From positions 1-64,000 of the forward strand of contig JAFIEV010000089.1 in the NCBI GenBank assembly GCA_020832305.1: a stretch of 64,000 bases of DNA, written 5' to 3'. This DNA is from Cyclobacteriaceae bacterium (GTDB lineage: Bacteria; Bacteroidota; Bacteroidia; Cytophagales; Cyclobacteriaceae). The notes beneath the pieces are model-generated. The model saw only the letters and a program-made list of their open reading frames with translations, ran no database searches and was not told the origin of the DNA. Below, piece by piece: positions 8,891 to 17,704 of this stretch. Position 1 is the stretch's first letter; each line of letters opens with the position of its first letter. The translations under genes and the position numbers were made by a program.

Positions 8891-10089
8891 GAGGCATTGT
8901 CATTAGTTACCTGATTGTGAATCATCATCTGATTCGCAAGAATTCTCGAAAAGCCTTTTACATCTTCTCCGCTCCAGCCCTCATTCATTTCACCGTAAGA
9001 GCCGTATTTTGATTGCATGAGATCATATTTCGAGCGAATTCCTTCCAAAATAAATCGATATGGAAGCAGTTTTACCAGTACTTCTCCAGTCACATTTTTC
9101 TGTGTATCATCAAGGAAAGCTTCCACATTGCGCATTACCGGCTCGAGAAACTGGCCTTCATGTAGAAGCATGCCGTACCAATTGCCCATTTGTTCTTTCC
9201 AGTATTGCTGCCATTTGGTAAGCACATGTTTTTCCAGCAGATGGTGTGCTTTAATAATGATCAAAGGTGCGGCGGCTTCAAAACCTACTCTGCCTTTTAT
9301 GCCAATAATGGTATCTCCGACATGAATATCCCTGCCAATGGCAAAAGTAGAAGCAAGCGCATGAAGATGCTGAATGGCTTCTACAGAATTTCCGAAGATT
9401 TTTCCACCTATCCCTTTAAGTTCACCTTTTTCGAAAATTAGACTGATATTTTTAGGCTCGTTTTCTTTACAAGGACTCGGAAAAGCCTCATCAGGTAAAT
9501 ATTTATCTGAAGTAAGTGTTTCCTTTCCTCCTACTGAAGTGCCCCAAATGCCCTGATTAATGGAGTATGCAGCCTTTGACCAATCCATTTCAACACCATG
9601 CTTTTTCAGGTAATCTATTTCCTGCTGGCGGGAAAGTTTCATGTCGCGGATGGGTGTTATGATTTCAATGCCGGGTATAAGTATGTGAAACACCATGTCA
9701 AAACGAACCTGATCATTGCCCGCGCCTGTGCTTCCGTGTGCGACGGCATCTGCTTGAACTTCAGCTGCATATTCAGCAATGGCAGTAGCCTGAAAAATAC
9801 GTTCGGCACTTACAGACAATGGATAGGTATTATTTCTGAGCACATTGCCAAAAATGAGATATTTGATACAACGGTTGTAGAAATCATGGGTAGCTCTTAT
9901 GGTTTTATGCCTGGTAACGCCCATTTGAAGTGCACGTGTTTCGATAGCGCTCAGTTGATCTTCGGTAAAGCCACCGGTATCTACCAATACCGAATGTACT
10001 TCATATCCTTTTTCCTGGGTTAAATATTTGACACAATAAGAAGTGTCCAGACCTCCACTGTAGGCCAGTACTACTTTTTTTACAGACAT
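8887..10089 (-). CDS. argG: Argininosuccinate synthase
   Basis: This ATP-pyrophosphatase condenses citrulline with aspartate. The 400-residue protein has the PP-loop VVLAYSGGLDTSYCVKYL at residues 6-23. HGSTGAGNDQVRF, downstream, binds ATP and citrulline. The C-terminal multimerisation helix is present. It belongs to the Bacteroidota ArgG branch, which is rather divergent from the Escherichia coli enzyme in the middle. It is the second gene of the operon and starts about 19 bp after the acyltransferase upstream... in transcription order the acyltransferase stop at 10109 precedes it. It overlaps argC by 4 bp. Confidence 0.95.
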   Translation of the reverse strand: MSVKKVVLAYSGGLDTSYCVKYLTQEKGYEVHSVLVDTGGFTEDQLSAIETRALQMGVTRHKTIRATHDFYNRCIKYLIFGNVLRNNTYPLSVSAERIFQATAIAEYAAEVQADAVAHGSTGAGNDQVRFDMVFHILIPGIEIITPIRDMKLSRQQEIDYLKKHGVEMDWSKAAYSINQGIWGTSVGGKETLTSDKYLPDEAFPSPCKENEPKNISLIFEKGELKGIGGKIFGNSVEAIQHLHALASTFAIGRDIHVGDTIIGIKGRVGFEAAAPLIIIKAHHLLEKHVLTKWQQYWKEQMGNWYGMLLHEGQFLEPVMRNVEAFLDDTQKNVTGEVLVKLLPYRFILEGIRSKYDLMQSKYGSYGEMNEGWSGEDVKGFSRILANQMMIHNQVTNDNAS

Positions 10090-10108
10090 GTTGATAAAAA
10101 TATGAAAT

Positions 10109-10768
10109 TTAAAAAATTGGTTTCGTTATTTCCTTTTTTCTGAACCTTTTAAAAAGCAGATCTCTCTTTATTTTGAGCCACTTTTCATATTTGCTCTTTA
10201 TGTCGCTGAATTTTTTTCCGGTTTTTGACTTCTCATTAGGATCATATAACATGCCGGTGCACAGGCAATGTTTACGATTGGTTCGGGTTAAAATATCGTA
10301 ATTCACACAACTTTGACAACCCTTCCAAAAAGATTCATCGTCTGTTAACTCCGAAAAAGTAACCGGACGATAGCCAAGGTCTGAGTTAATTTTCATAACA
10401 GCAAGACTTGTGGTAAGCCCGAATATTTTACAATTCGGATATTTCTCTCTCGACAAATCGAAGGCTTTTTGCTTTATTTTCATAGCCAGGCCCAAATGTC
10501 GGTATTCTTCAACTACGATGAGACCAGAATTGGCAACATATTTTTGCTCATGGCCCCATGATTCAATATAGCAAAAACCGGCAAATTTACCATCTCTACC
10601 ATAAGCAATTACGGCCTTTCCCTCTCGCATTTTCTGAGCCACATATTCAGGAGATCTTTTGGCTATGCCAGTACCTCTCTTTTTTGCGGAATCTTCAATT
10701 ACAGCACATATCTCATCAGCATACTGAATATGTTTTTCAGTTGCCACCACAATATCAAATTGATTCAT
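10109..10768 (-). CDS. GNAT acyltransferase with four-cysteine cluster, candidate N-acylglutamate synthase
   Basis: This is the first gene of the arginine operon. I start at the ATG at 10768 (219 residues, MNQFDIVVATEKH); an upstream ATG at 10810 would add 14 low-complexity residues. Residues 5-135 form a GNAT fold, with the acyl-CoA loop in VVEEYRHLGLAMKIKQKAF. After the fold comes CQSC (Cys151, Cys154) and, 14 residues later, CLC (Cys168, Cys170), a possible zinc site. A lysine/arginine-rich tail ends the protein. In Bacteroides a GNAT gene holds the same place before argG and, from memory, has been tied genetically to arginine synthesis as an N-acylglutamate synthase. Here succinyl-CoA is the likely donor because the transcarbamylase is succinyl-type. 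The biochemical role is inferred. Confidence 0.8.
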   Translation of the reverse strand: MNQFDIVVATEKHIQYADEICAVIEDSAKKRGTGIAKRSPEYVAQKMREGKAVIAYGRDGKFAGFCYIESWGHEQKYVANSGLIVVEEYRHLGLAMKIKQKAFDLSREKYPNCKIFGLTTSLAVMKINSDLGYRPVTFSELTDDESFWKGCQSCVNYDILTRTNRKHCLCTGMLYDPNEKSKTGKKFSDIKSKYEKWLKIKRDLLFKRFRKKEITKPIF

Positions 10769-10830
10769 TGGTTCTATACAAGAATTTGATTTTTTAAAAT
10801 TTGGAAACAAAAAGAAGATTTTTGGAAAGG

Positions 10831-10908
10831 TGCTGCCACGTAGGCAACATAGTTGTATAAGAGCCCCTTAGGGCCTCCTCCTGATTGGAGAGTGAATGAT
10901 GCTATGTG
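10831..10908 (-). ncRNA. Possible structured leader RNA of the arginine operon
   Basis: The region between the arginine operon and the divergent lyase gene (10769-11088) is AT-rich except for this GC-richer block. On the minus strand it can form an outer stem (10847-10852 with 10902-10907) that encloses two hairpins (10863-10866 with 10871-10874, and 10878-10881 with 10887-10890). A further 4-bp hairpin lies nearer the gene (10834-10837 with 10843-10846). It sits 60-140 bp upstream of the acyltransferase start. It matches no riboswitch that I recognise. Stems are short, so chance folding cannot be excluded. Confidence 0.3.
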
Positions 10909-11045
10909 AAAAAGAATTTTTCAACGTCTTTATTAAATATTCCGCAAAGTAATGCGATATAATTTTATCAAACAAATAAAATATGCAATAATTTTTGGTT
11001 TAGAGCCTAATTTCCCAATTTTTTTTATCAATCTCAGTTTTCGAT

Positions 11046-11053
11046 TACCTTTG
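11046..11053 (+). promoter_or_regulatory. -7 promoter element of the lyase gene
   Basis: TACCTTTG matches the Bacteroidota -7 consensus TAnnTTTG exactly and lies 35 bp upstream of the lyase ATG. A run of T sits where the -33 element would be, but no clear TTG is present. Confidence 0.45.
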
Positions 11054-11088
11054 TTTTACTTTTTAAACAATATAAACCTGATTATACA

Positions 11089-12552
11089 ATGAAACAAAAT
11101 GGAGCCACCAAGGTGACTTTTTACCATTCACCTCAAATCCCTCTTGAATTACACAAAGTTAGAATTGTTCAAAAACTGCACTTAAAGCCGGTAGATGAAC
11201 GTGTTGAAGCTATTAAGAAAGGGGGATTCAATACTTTTTTGCTGAATACCGAAGACATTTTTCTCGATATGCTTACCGATAGTGGCACCAATGCCATGAG
11301 TGATAATCAACTTTCATCGATGATGCATGCCGATGATGCTTATGCAGGTTCCCAAAGTTATTACCGGCTGGAAAAGGCGGTTCAGGAAATTTTTGGCACC
11401 CGTTATTTTCTGCCTGTTCACCAGGGAAGGGCAGCAGAAAATATAATATCGCAGGTATTTATTAAAAAAGGTGATGTAATTCCCATGAACTATCACTTCA
11501 CCACCACAAAAGCACATATGGAGCTCAATGGAGGTGCAGTACATGAGATTTTCGCTGATGAGGCCTTGAAAATAAAAAGCACACATCCTTTTAAGGGTAA
11601 CATTGATGCTGAAAAATTCAATTCACTTATCAATCAATATGGCGCTGAAAAGATTCCATTTGTGCGTTTTGAGGCTTCTACAAACCTAATAGGAGGCCAA
11701 CCTTTTTCACTTGCTAATATGAAAATGGTAAAATCAATTGCCGATGCACACAATATAATGATAGTACTGGATGCCAGTCTGATTGGTGAAAATGCCTGGT
11801 TTATCAAACAGAGGGAGCCGGAATATGCCAATGCAACCATAAAAGATATTCTGAATGAAATGTGTTCATTGGCTGATATCATCTATTTTTCGAGCAGGAA
11901 ACTTAGCTCTACCCGTGGCGGTGGAATATGTACGCATTCAAAAGACCTGTATCTCAAAATGAGGGATCTGATTCCTCTGTATGAAGGTTTTCTTACCTAT
12001 GGCGGAATTTCAGTCAGGGAAATTGAAGCCATGGCCGTAGGTTTCTATGAGACCACCGACGAAACGGTGATCAATCAGTCACCTTCATTTGTAGCTTATG
12101 CTGTAGATGAACTTGATAAATTGGGAATACCGGTGATCACCCCGGCAGGAGCACTGGGTTGTCACGTAGATGCCATGGGCTTTTTACCTCATATACCACA
12201 GGCAGAATACCCTGCAGGAGCACTGGCGGCTGCCTTATTCATCGCTTCTGGCTGCCGGGGAATGGAAAGGGGTACCATTTCAAGCGTCAGAGATGAAAAT
12301 GGCGATGACCTGCTGGCCGATATGGAATTGTTGCGGCTTGCTTTCCCCAGACGGGTGTTTACTTTATCACAAACCATGTTTCTCATAGACCGCATCAAAT
12401 GGCTATTTGACAACCGTGATCTCGTGGGCGGTTTGCGATTTGTAGAAGAACCTCCTGTCCTGAGATTCTTTATGGGAAGGCTCGAGCCCGTCTCTGACTG
12501 GCCTGAAAAGCTGGCTGAAAAATTCAAATCTGATTTTGGCGATAGCCTTTGA
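11089..12552 (+). CDS. Beta-eliminating lyase, tyrosine phenol-lyase/tryptophanase family
   Basis: This is a 487-residue PLP enzyme of fold type I. DSGTNAMSDNQ near residue 64 and ADDAYAGSQSYYRLEKAVQE are strongly conserved in tyrosine phenol-lyase and tryptophanase. The PLP lysine is Lys271 in SSRKLSSTRGGG, whose surroundings differ from the usual SGKKD. FTTT at 137-140 and GMERG at 391-395 (Arg394) match the Thr124 and Arg381 positions that bind the phenol hydroxyl in tyrosine phenol-lyase; tryptophanase has other residues there. Breakdown of tyrosine or a related aromatic amino acid is therefore more likely than indole formation, but the altered lysine loop leaves the substrate open. It stands alone, divergent from the arginine operon. 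Confidence 0.8.
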   Translation: MKQNGATKVTFYHSPQIPLELHKVRIVQKLHLKPVDERVEAIKKGGFNTFLLNTEDIFLDMLTDSGTNAMSDNQLSSMMHADDAYAGSQSYYRLEKAVQEIFGTRYFLPVHQGRAAENIISQVFIKKGDVIPMNYHFTTTKAHMELNGGAVHEIFADEALKIKSTHPFKGNIDAEKFNSLINQYGAEKIPFVRFEASTNLIGGQPFSLANMKMVKSIADAHNIMIVLDASLIGENAWFIKQREPEYANATIKDILNEMCSLADIIYFSSRKLSSTRGGGICTHSKDLYLKMRDLIPLYEGFLTYGGISVREIEAMAVGFYETTDETVINQSPSFVAYAVDELDKLGIPVITPAGALGCHVDAMGFLPHIPQAEYPAGALAAALFIASGCRGMERGTISSVRDENGDDLLADMELLRLAFPRRVFTLSQTMFLIDRIKWLFDNRDLVGGLRFVEEPPVLRFFMGRLEPVSDWPEKLAEKFKSDFGDSL

Positions 12553-12852
12553 TTTGATAAATAAATAAGTAAAATCATTATCTTTTTTCCTGCCTGAGGT
12601 GCCAATTGCTATACAGGATTGTACCGGATGGCAGGAAAATAGTTTGATATTAATCTTGTTTATAGCCATACCGTTATATAAAATCAGATAAAATAACTGC
12701 CTTAGCTAAATTATTTTTATTTTTTTTATTTTTTCATTGCCGAAAAATTGCAAAATTGTCAATCAATTGGAACGTAAGCATTAAAAAAGCGTTTGAAGAG
12801 ATATAAATGGCACGCATTCAATCTATAAATATATATTTAAAAACAAATACAT

Positions 12853-14532
12853 ATGGCTGATTATCCTTGGTTTAAGCATTACCCTGAGGGCATACCTCAC
12901 GAAATTGATCCTGACAAATATTCTTCAGTTGTTGAGCTATTGGAGACATCCTTTACAAAGTACAAAGGTATGGTGGCCTATGAAAATATGGGCAAGTCCA
13001 TTACTTTTGATGAACTGGACGAACTAACAGCTCAGTTTGCATCCTTTTTACAAAATAAACTGGGTTTAAAAAAGGGAGACAGAATTGCCATTCAAATGCC
13101 CAATTTGCTTCAATGGCCTATTGCCATGTTTGGTTCTCTAAGGGCTGGCCTGATAGTGGTAAACACCAATCCGCTTTACACTGCGCGGGAAATGGAGCAT
13201 CAATTTAAAGACACACGTGCCAAAGCCATTGTTATACTGGCCAACTTTGCACATAACCTCGAGAAAATTTTGCCAAACACCAATATTGAATCGGTTGTGA
13301 TTACCGATATAGGTGATATGTTGGGCGGACTCAAAAAGCAGGTAGTGAACTTTGTGGTTCGCAATATCAAAAAGATGGTACCAGCCTACAAAATTGATGG
13401 TCACTACAGGTTTAATGCAGCTTTGAGGATGGGTAAGGAAAAAACCTATACCAAAATGGATATCAAATCGAGTGATATTGCATTTCTACAATACACAGGT
13501 GGCACCACCGGCATCTCCAAAGGCGCTGTGCTCTCTCACAGAAATATTGTTTCCAATATGGAGCAGATCAGTGCCTGGATGCTTCCAAAATTAAAGGAAA
13601 GAGAAGAAACCGTAATCACAGCCCTGCCATTATATCACATTTTTGCACTCACCGTTAATTGTCTTTGTATGCTGAGAATAGGTGCAAAAAATATTTTGAT
13701 AACTAATCCAAGGGACATGCCCGCTTTCATAAAAGAGCTGAAAAAACATCCTTTTAGTGTATTAACTGGTGTGAATACTTTGTTTAATGGATTACTCAAT
13801 AATCCTGAATTCAGCTCTGTTGACTTCAGTGCGCTCAAAATAGCTGTAGGTGGTGGTATGGCTGTTCAGAATGTCGTGGCAGAAAAATGGAAAAAAGTAA
13901 CGGGTTGTACTTTGGCAGAGGGTTATGGTTTGTCTGAAACATCCCCGGTTTTAACCTGTAATGCCATTGATGGTACGGAACGAATCGGAACAATAGGGAT
14001 TCCTTTGCCCAGTACAGAAATAAAAATTATGGATGATGATGGAAAGGAAGTGCCAGTTGGTAAACCCGGTGAAATTTGGGCCAAAGGCCCTCAGGTTATG
14101 AAAGAATATTGGGAGAAAGAAGAGGAAACTCAGCTGGTATTCCAGGATGGTTATTTCAAAACCGGAGACATTGGTGTGATCGACGAAGATGGTTTTACCA
14201 AAATTGTTGACCGGAAAAAAGAAATGATCAATGTGAGTGGATTTAATGTATACCCAAATGAAATAGAAGGTGTGGTAGCATCACATCCAAAAGTGCTCGA
14301 AGTGGGCGCTATTGGCATTCCTGATGAGAAATCTGTTGAGGCGGTTAAGATATTTGTGGTTAAAAAAGATGATAGCCTGACAAAAGAAGAAATACTTGCC
14401 TATTGTAAGGAAAACCTGACGGCCTATAAAGTTCCCAGAGCCATAGAGTTCAAGACGGAATTACCTAAGTCTAACGTAGGAAAAATTCTGAGAAGATTAC
14501 TTAAAGAATCAGATGAAGCTACAAAGTCTTAA
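12853..14532 (+). CDS. fadD: Long-chain fatty-acid--CoA ligase (AMP-binding)
   Basis: This enzyme activates fatty acids to acyl-CoA through an acyl-adenylate. The 559-residue protein has the P-loop-like AMP motif YTGGTTGISKGA near residue 215, the GYGLSETSPV motif, the FKTGDIGVIDEDG hinge aspartate, and the C-terminal catalytic lysine segment PKSNVGKILRR. Length and motifs fit FadD of the long-chain class. The ATG start is preceded by a 300-bp AT-rich gap (12553-12852) with long T tracts. I see no defined promoter or gene in that gap. A bidirectional terminator follows 25 bp after the stop. Confidence 0.93.
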   Translation: MADYPWFKHYPEGIPHEIDPDKYSSVVELLETSFTKYKGMVAYENMGKSITFDELDELTAQFASFLQNKLGLKKGDRIAIQMPNLLQWPIAMFGSLRAGLIVVNTNPLYTAREMEHQFKDTRAKAIVILANFAHNLEKILPNTNIESVVITDIGDMLGGLKKQVVNFVVRNIKKMVPAYKIDGHYRFNAALRMGKEKTYTKMDIKSSDIAFLQYTGGTTGISKGAVLSHRNIVSNMEQISAWMLPKLKEREETVITALPLYHIFALTVNCLCMLRIGAKNILITNPRDMPAFIKELKKHPFSVLTGVNTLFNGLLNNPEFSSVDFSALKIAVGGGMAVQNVVAEKWKKVTGCTLAEGYGLSETSPVLTCNAIDGTERIGTIGIPLPSTEIKIMDDDGKEVPVGKPGEIWAKGPQVMKEYWEKEEETQLVFQDGYFKTGDIGVIDEDGFTKIVDRKKEMINVSGFNVYPNEIEGVVASHPKVLEVGAIGIPDEKSVEAVKIFVVKKDDSLTKEEILAYCKENLTAYKVPRAIEFKTELPKSNVGKILRRLLKESDEATKS

Positions 14533-14556
14533 TATCTGATTACAAGCGTAATATGT

Positions 14557-14592
14557 AAAGCCGGACTTTCTATTTAGGTTGTCCGGCTTTTT
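14557..14592. terminator. Bidirectional intrinsic terminator after fadD
   Basis: AAAGCCGGAC pairs perfectly with GTCCGGCTTT across a 14-nt loop, with T runs on both strands. It separates the convergent acyl-CoA ligase (plus) and enolase-superfamily dehydratase (minus) genes. Confidence 0.9.
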
Positions 14593-14627
14593 AGTTAACG
14601 TATAGAAGGCATGAATTATCAATCAAC

Positions 14628-16025
14628 TTAACTCCAAAGTCTGTCCCAAGACCTGATGGTATCCCATTCGGGGGTTGGTGCAAAGAACTTTTCACCTTTT
14701 ATCAGGTATTTTTTCACCATTTCTTCATTAAGCTCTACCCCCAGACCAGGTTTTTCCGGTACTTTTACATAGCCGTTTTGCACGAGAGGTTTTTCCAGCC
14801 CGGTCACCAGATTTTCGAAATCGGGACTATCAGCCGCATGATGTTCCAGCCATAAAAAGTTTTCGGTGGCAGCTGCACTATGGACGCAACCCATAAAAGA
14901 AACCGGACCGGCTGCGTGGTGGTGCATAAAGGCAATACCATATTCAGATGCATAATCACCAATTCTCTTAGTTTCCAGTATTCCACCCGCCGTATTGGGA
15001 TCGGGGTGTACGATATTCACCGCGCGACTTTCTATCAAAGGTTTAAAACCATCCAATAAATAAATATCTTCCCCGGTAACGGTAGGTGTAACTGAGGCTT
15101 GTGTGAGTTCCTTCCATTGCTCAGTATATTGCCATGGGATTGAATCTTCTGAATAAGCCAGGTTGTACTTTTCGGCAGCCCGATTGATTTTAATGGCTTC
15201 ATTTACACTGAAATGTCCCCAATGATCAACTCCCAAGGGGATCTCGTATCCAATCTTAGAGCGCATCACATCAATGTATTCCATCATTTTATCGACACCT
15301 TTATCTGTAACCTGAACACCAGTAAAAGGATGTTTAGTCATATTGTATTTGCGAAATTCATGTTCCCAGGGGTTGTTGTCATTATATGGTGAGTTTACCA
15401 GTGTTCCTGGGATATCGCGAAGCAGGTTGATGCCCACATCCATTTTAAGTGCTGTATAGCCTTGTTTCACACGCTCCATCATTCGGTCGGCAAATTCATT
15501 GGGGTCTCTCGATGTAGTGGTATCTGCATAGAGTCTCACCTTATCCCGGTATTTACCGCCAAGTAATTGATATACCGGCACGCCATAAGCCTTGCCTGCC
15601 AGATCCCATAGCGCCATTTCCACTGCACAAACACCCCCACCCTGTCTGCCATGATATCCAAATTGACGAATTTTCTTAAAAAGTCTTTCAACATTGCAGG
15701 GGTTCTCCCCTAATATTCTGCTTTTGAGAAACAGCGCATATTCTTTGGCTGCACCATCTCTTACATCTCCATGGCCTACGATGCCCTGGTTGGTATATAT
15801 TCGTACTATGGGCGTACGAAATACCACATCACTAATCTCAGCAATGCGCAAATCAGTAATTTTTAAGTCGGTCGGGCTGGAATTGCGATTGACTTTTTGC
15901 GTGGAATAGGCCAGTACTTCTTCAATGGGACTCATAGTAAAAGCAGCCAGGCTCAAACCACCTAGTCCGACAGTCTTTTTCAAAAAATTTCTGCGATCTT
16001 GATTTTCTTGTTCTTTTACTTGCAT
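14628..16025 (-). CDS. Tat-exported enolase-superfamily (mandelate racemase/muconate lactonising type) sugar-acid dehydratase
   Basis: The N-terminus carries a twin-arginine signal (DRRNFLKKTVGLGGLSLAAF, residues 10-29), so the folded enzyme is probably exported to the periplasm. The rest is a capping domain plus TIM barrel. The barrel has a catalytic lysine in TALKMDVG (Lys194), likely magnesium ligands Asp267 (GVDHWG), Glu293 (YSEDS) and Glu319 (TGEDIY), and a histidine cluster MHHHAAGP near 368-370. This resembles galactonate/mannonate dehydratase-like members, but I cannot assign the sugar acid. It lies 85 bp downstream of the SusD gene on the same strand, behind a hairpin, and so is probably expressed with the SusCD uptake system at a reduced level. 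Confidence 0.85.
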   Translation of the reverse strand: MQVKEQENQDRRNFLKKTVGLGGLSLAAFTMSPIEEVLAYSTQKVNRNSSPTDLKITDLRIAEISDVVFRTPIVRIYTNQGIVGHGDVRDGAAKEYALFLKSRILGENPCNVERLFKKIRQFGYHGRQGGGVCAVEMALWDLAGKAYGVPVYQLLGGKYRDKVRLYADTTTSRDPNEFADRMMERVKQGYTALKMDVGINLLRDIPGTLVNSPYNDNNPWEHEFRKYNMTKHPFTGVQVTDKGVDKMMEYIDVMRSKIGYEIPLGVDHWGHFSVNEAIKINRAAEKYNLAYSEDSIPWQYTEQWKELTQASVTPTVTGEDIYLLDGFKPLIESRAVNIVHPDPNTAGGILETKRIGDYASEYGIAFMHHHAAGPVSFMGCVHSAAATENFLWLEHHAADSPDFENLVTGLEKPLVQNGYVKVPEKPGLGVELNEEMVKKYLIKGEKFFAPTPEWDTIRSWDRLWS

Positions 16026-16055
16026 AACCTGGAATTTATATAGTTTAAAAATAAG

Positions 16056-16083
16056 TGGGTATGACCTTTTAATGTCATACCCA
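16056..16083 (-). terminator. Terminator or attenuator between SusD gene and dehydratase gene
   Basis: TGGGTATGAC pairs perfectly with GTCATACCCA over an 8-nt loop. On the minus strand the stem is followed by CTTATTTTT, an imperfect U-run, so read-through into the dehydratase gene is plausible. Confidence 0.65.
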
Positions 16084-16110
16084 TTAAAATTAAGAATTTA
16101 TTATCGCAAA

Positions 16111-17673
16111 TCAGGGTTTGTCCCAATAGACCCGGGTATCCATATTATCAGGACCTTGCCGGTCTATTGCTACATTGAGATTAGAAGGGTTAACTGATTT
16201 TTCATCATCGGGATACGTCAATCTACGTATAAAATTACCGCTAATGTCTTTACCAGGATAGGGATTTGGTACCAATGCAGGAAATCCGCTTCTTCTAAAG
16301 TTGGCAAATGCTTCTGGTCCATTAAGAAATGAAGCAACCCAATACTGGGTATTAATTTGTTCCAGGGCAGTTTCCGTAACCAGTGGATTTTGAGCAATAT
16401 AGTCATCAATATCTGCCTGTGGTACTGCGGTATTGCTACCGTATGCTGAAAGTTGCGCCATATGCCCTCTAATCCCACTTTCGAATAATGCAGCTGCATT
16501 GGCGGTTATCCATCCACGGCTGGCTGCTTCAGCCAACAAAAATTGGGTTTGTGCATATGTAACAAGAAACATAGGCGCATCTCTTTTTGCCATACGTGTT
16601 CGGTCAACCTGCGAAAATTCATAAATGCTTTTAAGATTTAGGCTTGTAACTACTGGCCCGATGGTAGCATTATCGTAACCCATAGGCATTCCGATCTGGT
16701 CAGCCGGCATTTTGGAAAGACTCACTCCGGCAGGTGGATTTCCCGCTATAGTATTGTTTTGGTCTGGCCCACTGGATGCACCTACGTACCTCACTGCTAT
16801 GGAAGCCAGCCTTGGGTCAATATTTTCCTTCAAAAAGTTGACAAAAGGAGCGGTCAAATAGAAATTATTGGCTTCGGTAGCATTTAATGTATTTCCAATC
16901 GGACTTGCAAAATTAAAATCATGGTTTATTACTGCATTATCTGAATTGGAAGACATTACTCCCCCTGCAAAAGCCTTACTGGCGTACTCCCTTGCCTTAT
17001 TGGTATCTGCCTTAGACAGACGCATTGCAGCGCGAAGCATTAGCGAATATGCAAATTTTCTCCATTTTACAATATCGCCACCAAACAATATCTCCCCGGT
17101 TTCTATGCGTCGTCCCGGATCAAGCGCTGCCGCTGCCTGGTCCAGTTCATTGAGAATAAAATTGTAAATTTCCTGCTGTGTATCATACCGGGGGGCTACA
17201 TTTCCGGTGATAAAACCCAGGCCGGCTTCAGAGGAAGGCACATCGCCATAGGTATCGGTTACAATCATTATACTGTAGGCATACCATATTCTGGCCATAT
17301 GGTAAAGGTTTGACCTTGCTGCATCATTTTCAGTAAACCTTTTTACATCCATGGCATGCTTTATAACATTGCGGTAATGCCTTCGCCAGTTGGCAAAATT
17401 GATAGAACGATTATCTACGTTATGATTACCTCCGGCAAGAACCCCGGGAAATGGAGTAACTATCTGTTGTACAATGGCCATTTCATAGGTAATGGTGTTT
17501 CCATCATGTGTACCCTCTATAACAGATTGATTGAATAAAAAAACAGGATTTAAGCTTATGGGTTCAACCTTATTGGTATTGAGTTCGTCAAATCCACTTT
17601 CGCATGAAAATATCATGATGTAAAAAAGCAGACCGGAGAAATATGATTTATGTTTTAGTTTCATGGCTTTCAT
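16111..17673 (-). CDS. SusD/RagB-family nutrient-binding outer-membrane lipoprotein
   Basis: SusD-type proteins form the lid of the SusC transporter on the cell surface and bind the nutrient. From the ATG at 17673 (an earlier ATG exists at 17691 and a later one at 17664) there is a lipoprotein signal ending in MIFSC, with Cys24 as the lipidated residue. The TPR-rich body contains WYAYSIMIVTDTYGDVPSSEAG, a hallmark of the SusD-like group 2 family, and LAEAASRGWI. The length of about 520 residues fits the family. It follows the SusC gene by about 31 bp. The substrate is unknown; the neighbouring dehydratase suggests a sugar acid or an acidic glycan. Confidence 0.93.
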   Translation of the reverse strand: MKAMKLKHKSYFSGLLFYIMIFSCESGFDELNTNKVEPISLNPVFLFNQSVIEGTHDGNTITYEMAIVQQIVTPFPGVLAGGNHNVDNRSINFANWRRHYRNVIKHAMDVKRFTENDAARSNLYHMARIWYAYSIMIVTDTYGDVPSSEAGLGFITGNVAPRYDTQQEIYNFILNELDQAAAALDPGRRIETGEILFGGDIVKWRKFAYSLMLRAAMRLSKADTNKAREYASKAFAGGVMSSNSDNAVINHDFNFASPIGNTLNATEANNFYLTAPFVNFLKENIDPRLASIAVRYVGASSGPDQNNTIAGNPPAGVSLSKMPADQIGMPMGYDNATIGPVVTSLNLKSIYEFSQVDRTRMAKRDAPMFLVTYAQTQFLLAEAASRGWITANAAALFESGIRGHMAQLSAYGSNTAVPQADIDDYIAQNPLVTETALEQINTQYWVASFLNGPEAFANFRRSGFPALVPNPYPGKDISGNFIRRLTYPDDEKSVNPSNLNVAIDRQGPDNMDTRVYWDKP

Positions 17674-17704
17674 TTTTAAAGTTCGAAACAAATATTGAAA
17701 TTGT

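Noticed and set aside
8420-8914. 164-codon open frame on the plus strand
   Set aside because: It is opposite argC, whose catalytic cysteine motif is intact.
10794-10850. 18-codon frame upstream of the arginine operon (MLPTWQHLSKNLLFVSKF)
   Set aside because: It contains no arginine codons and shows no attenuator layout, so I did not call it a leader peptide.
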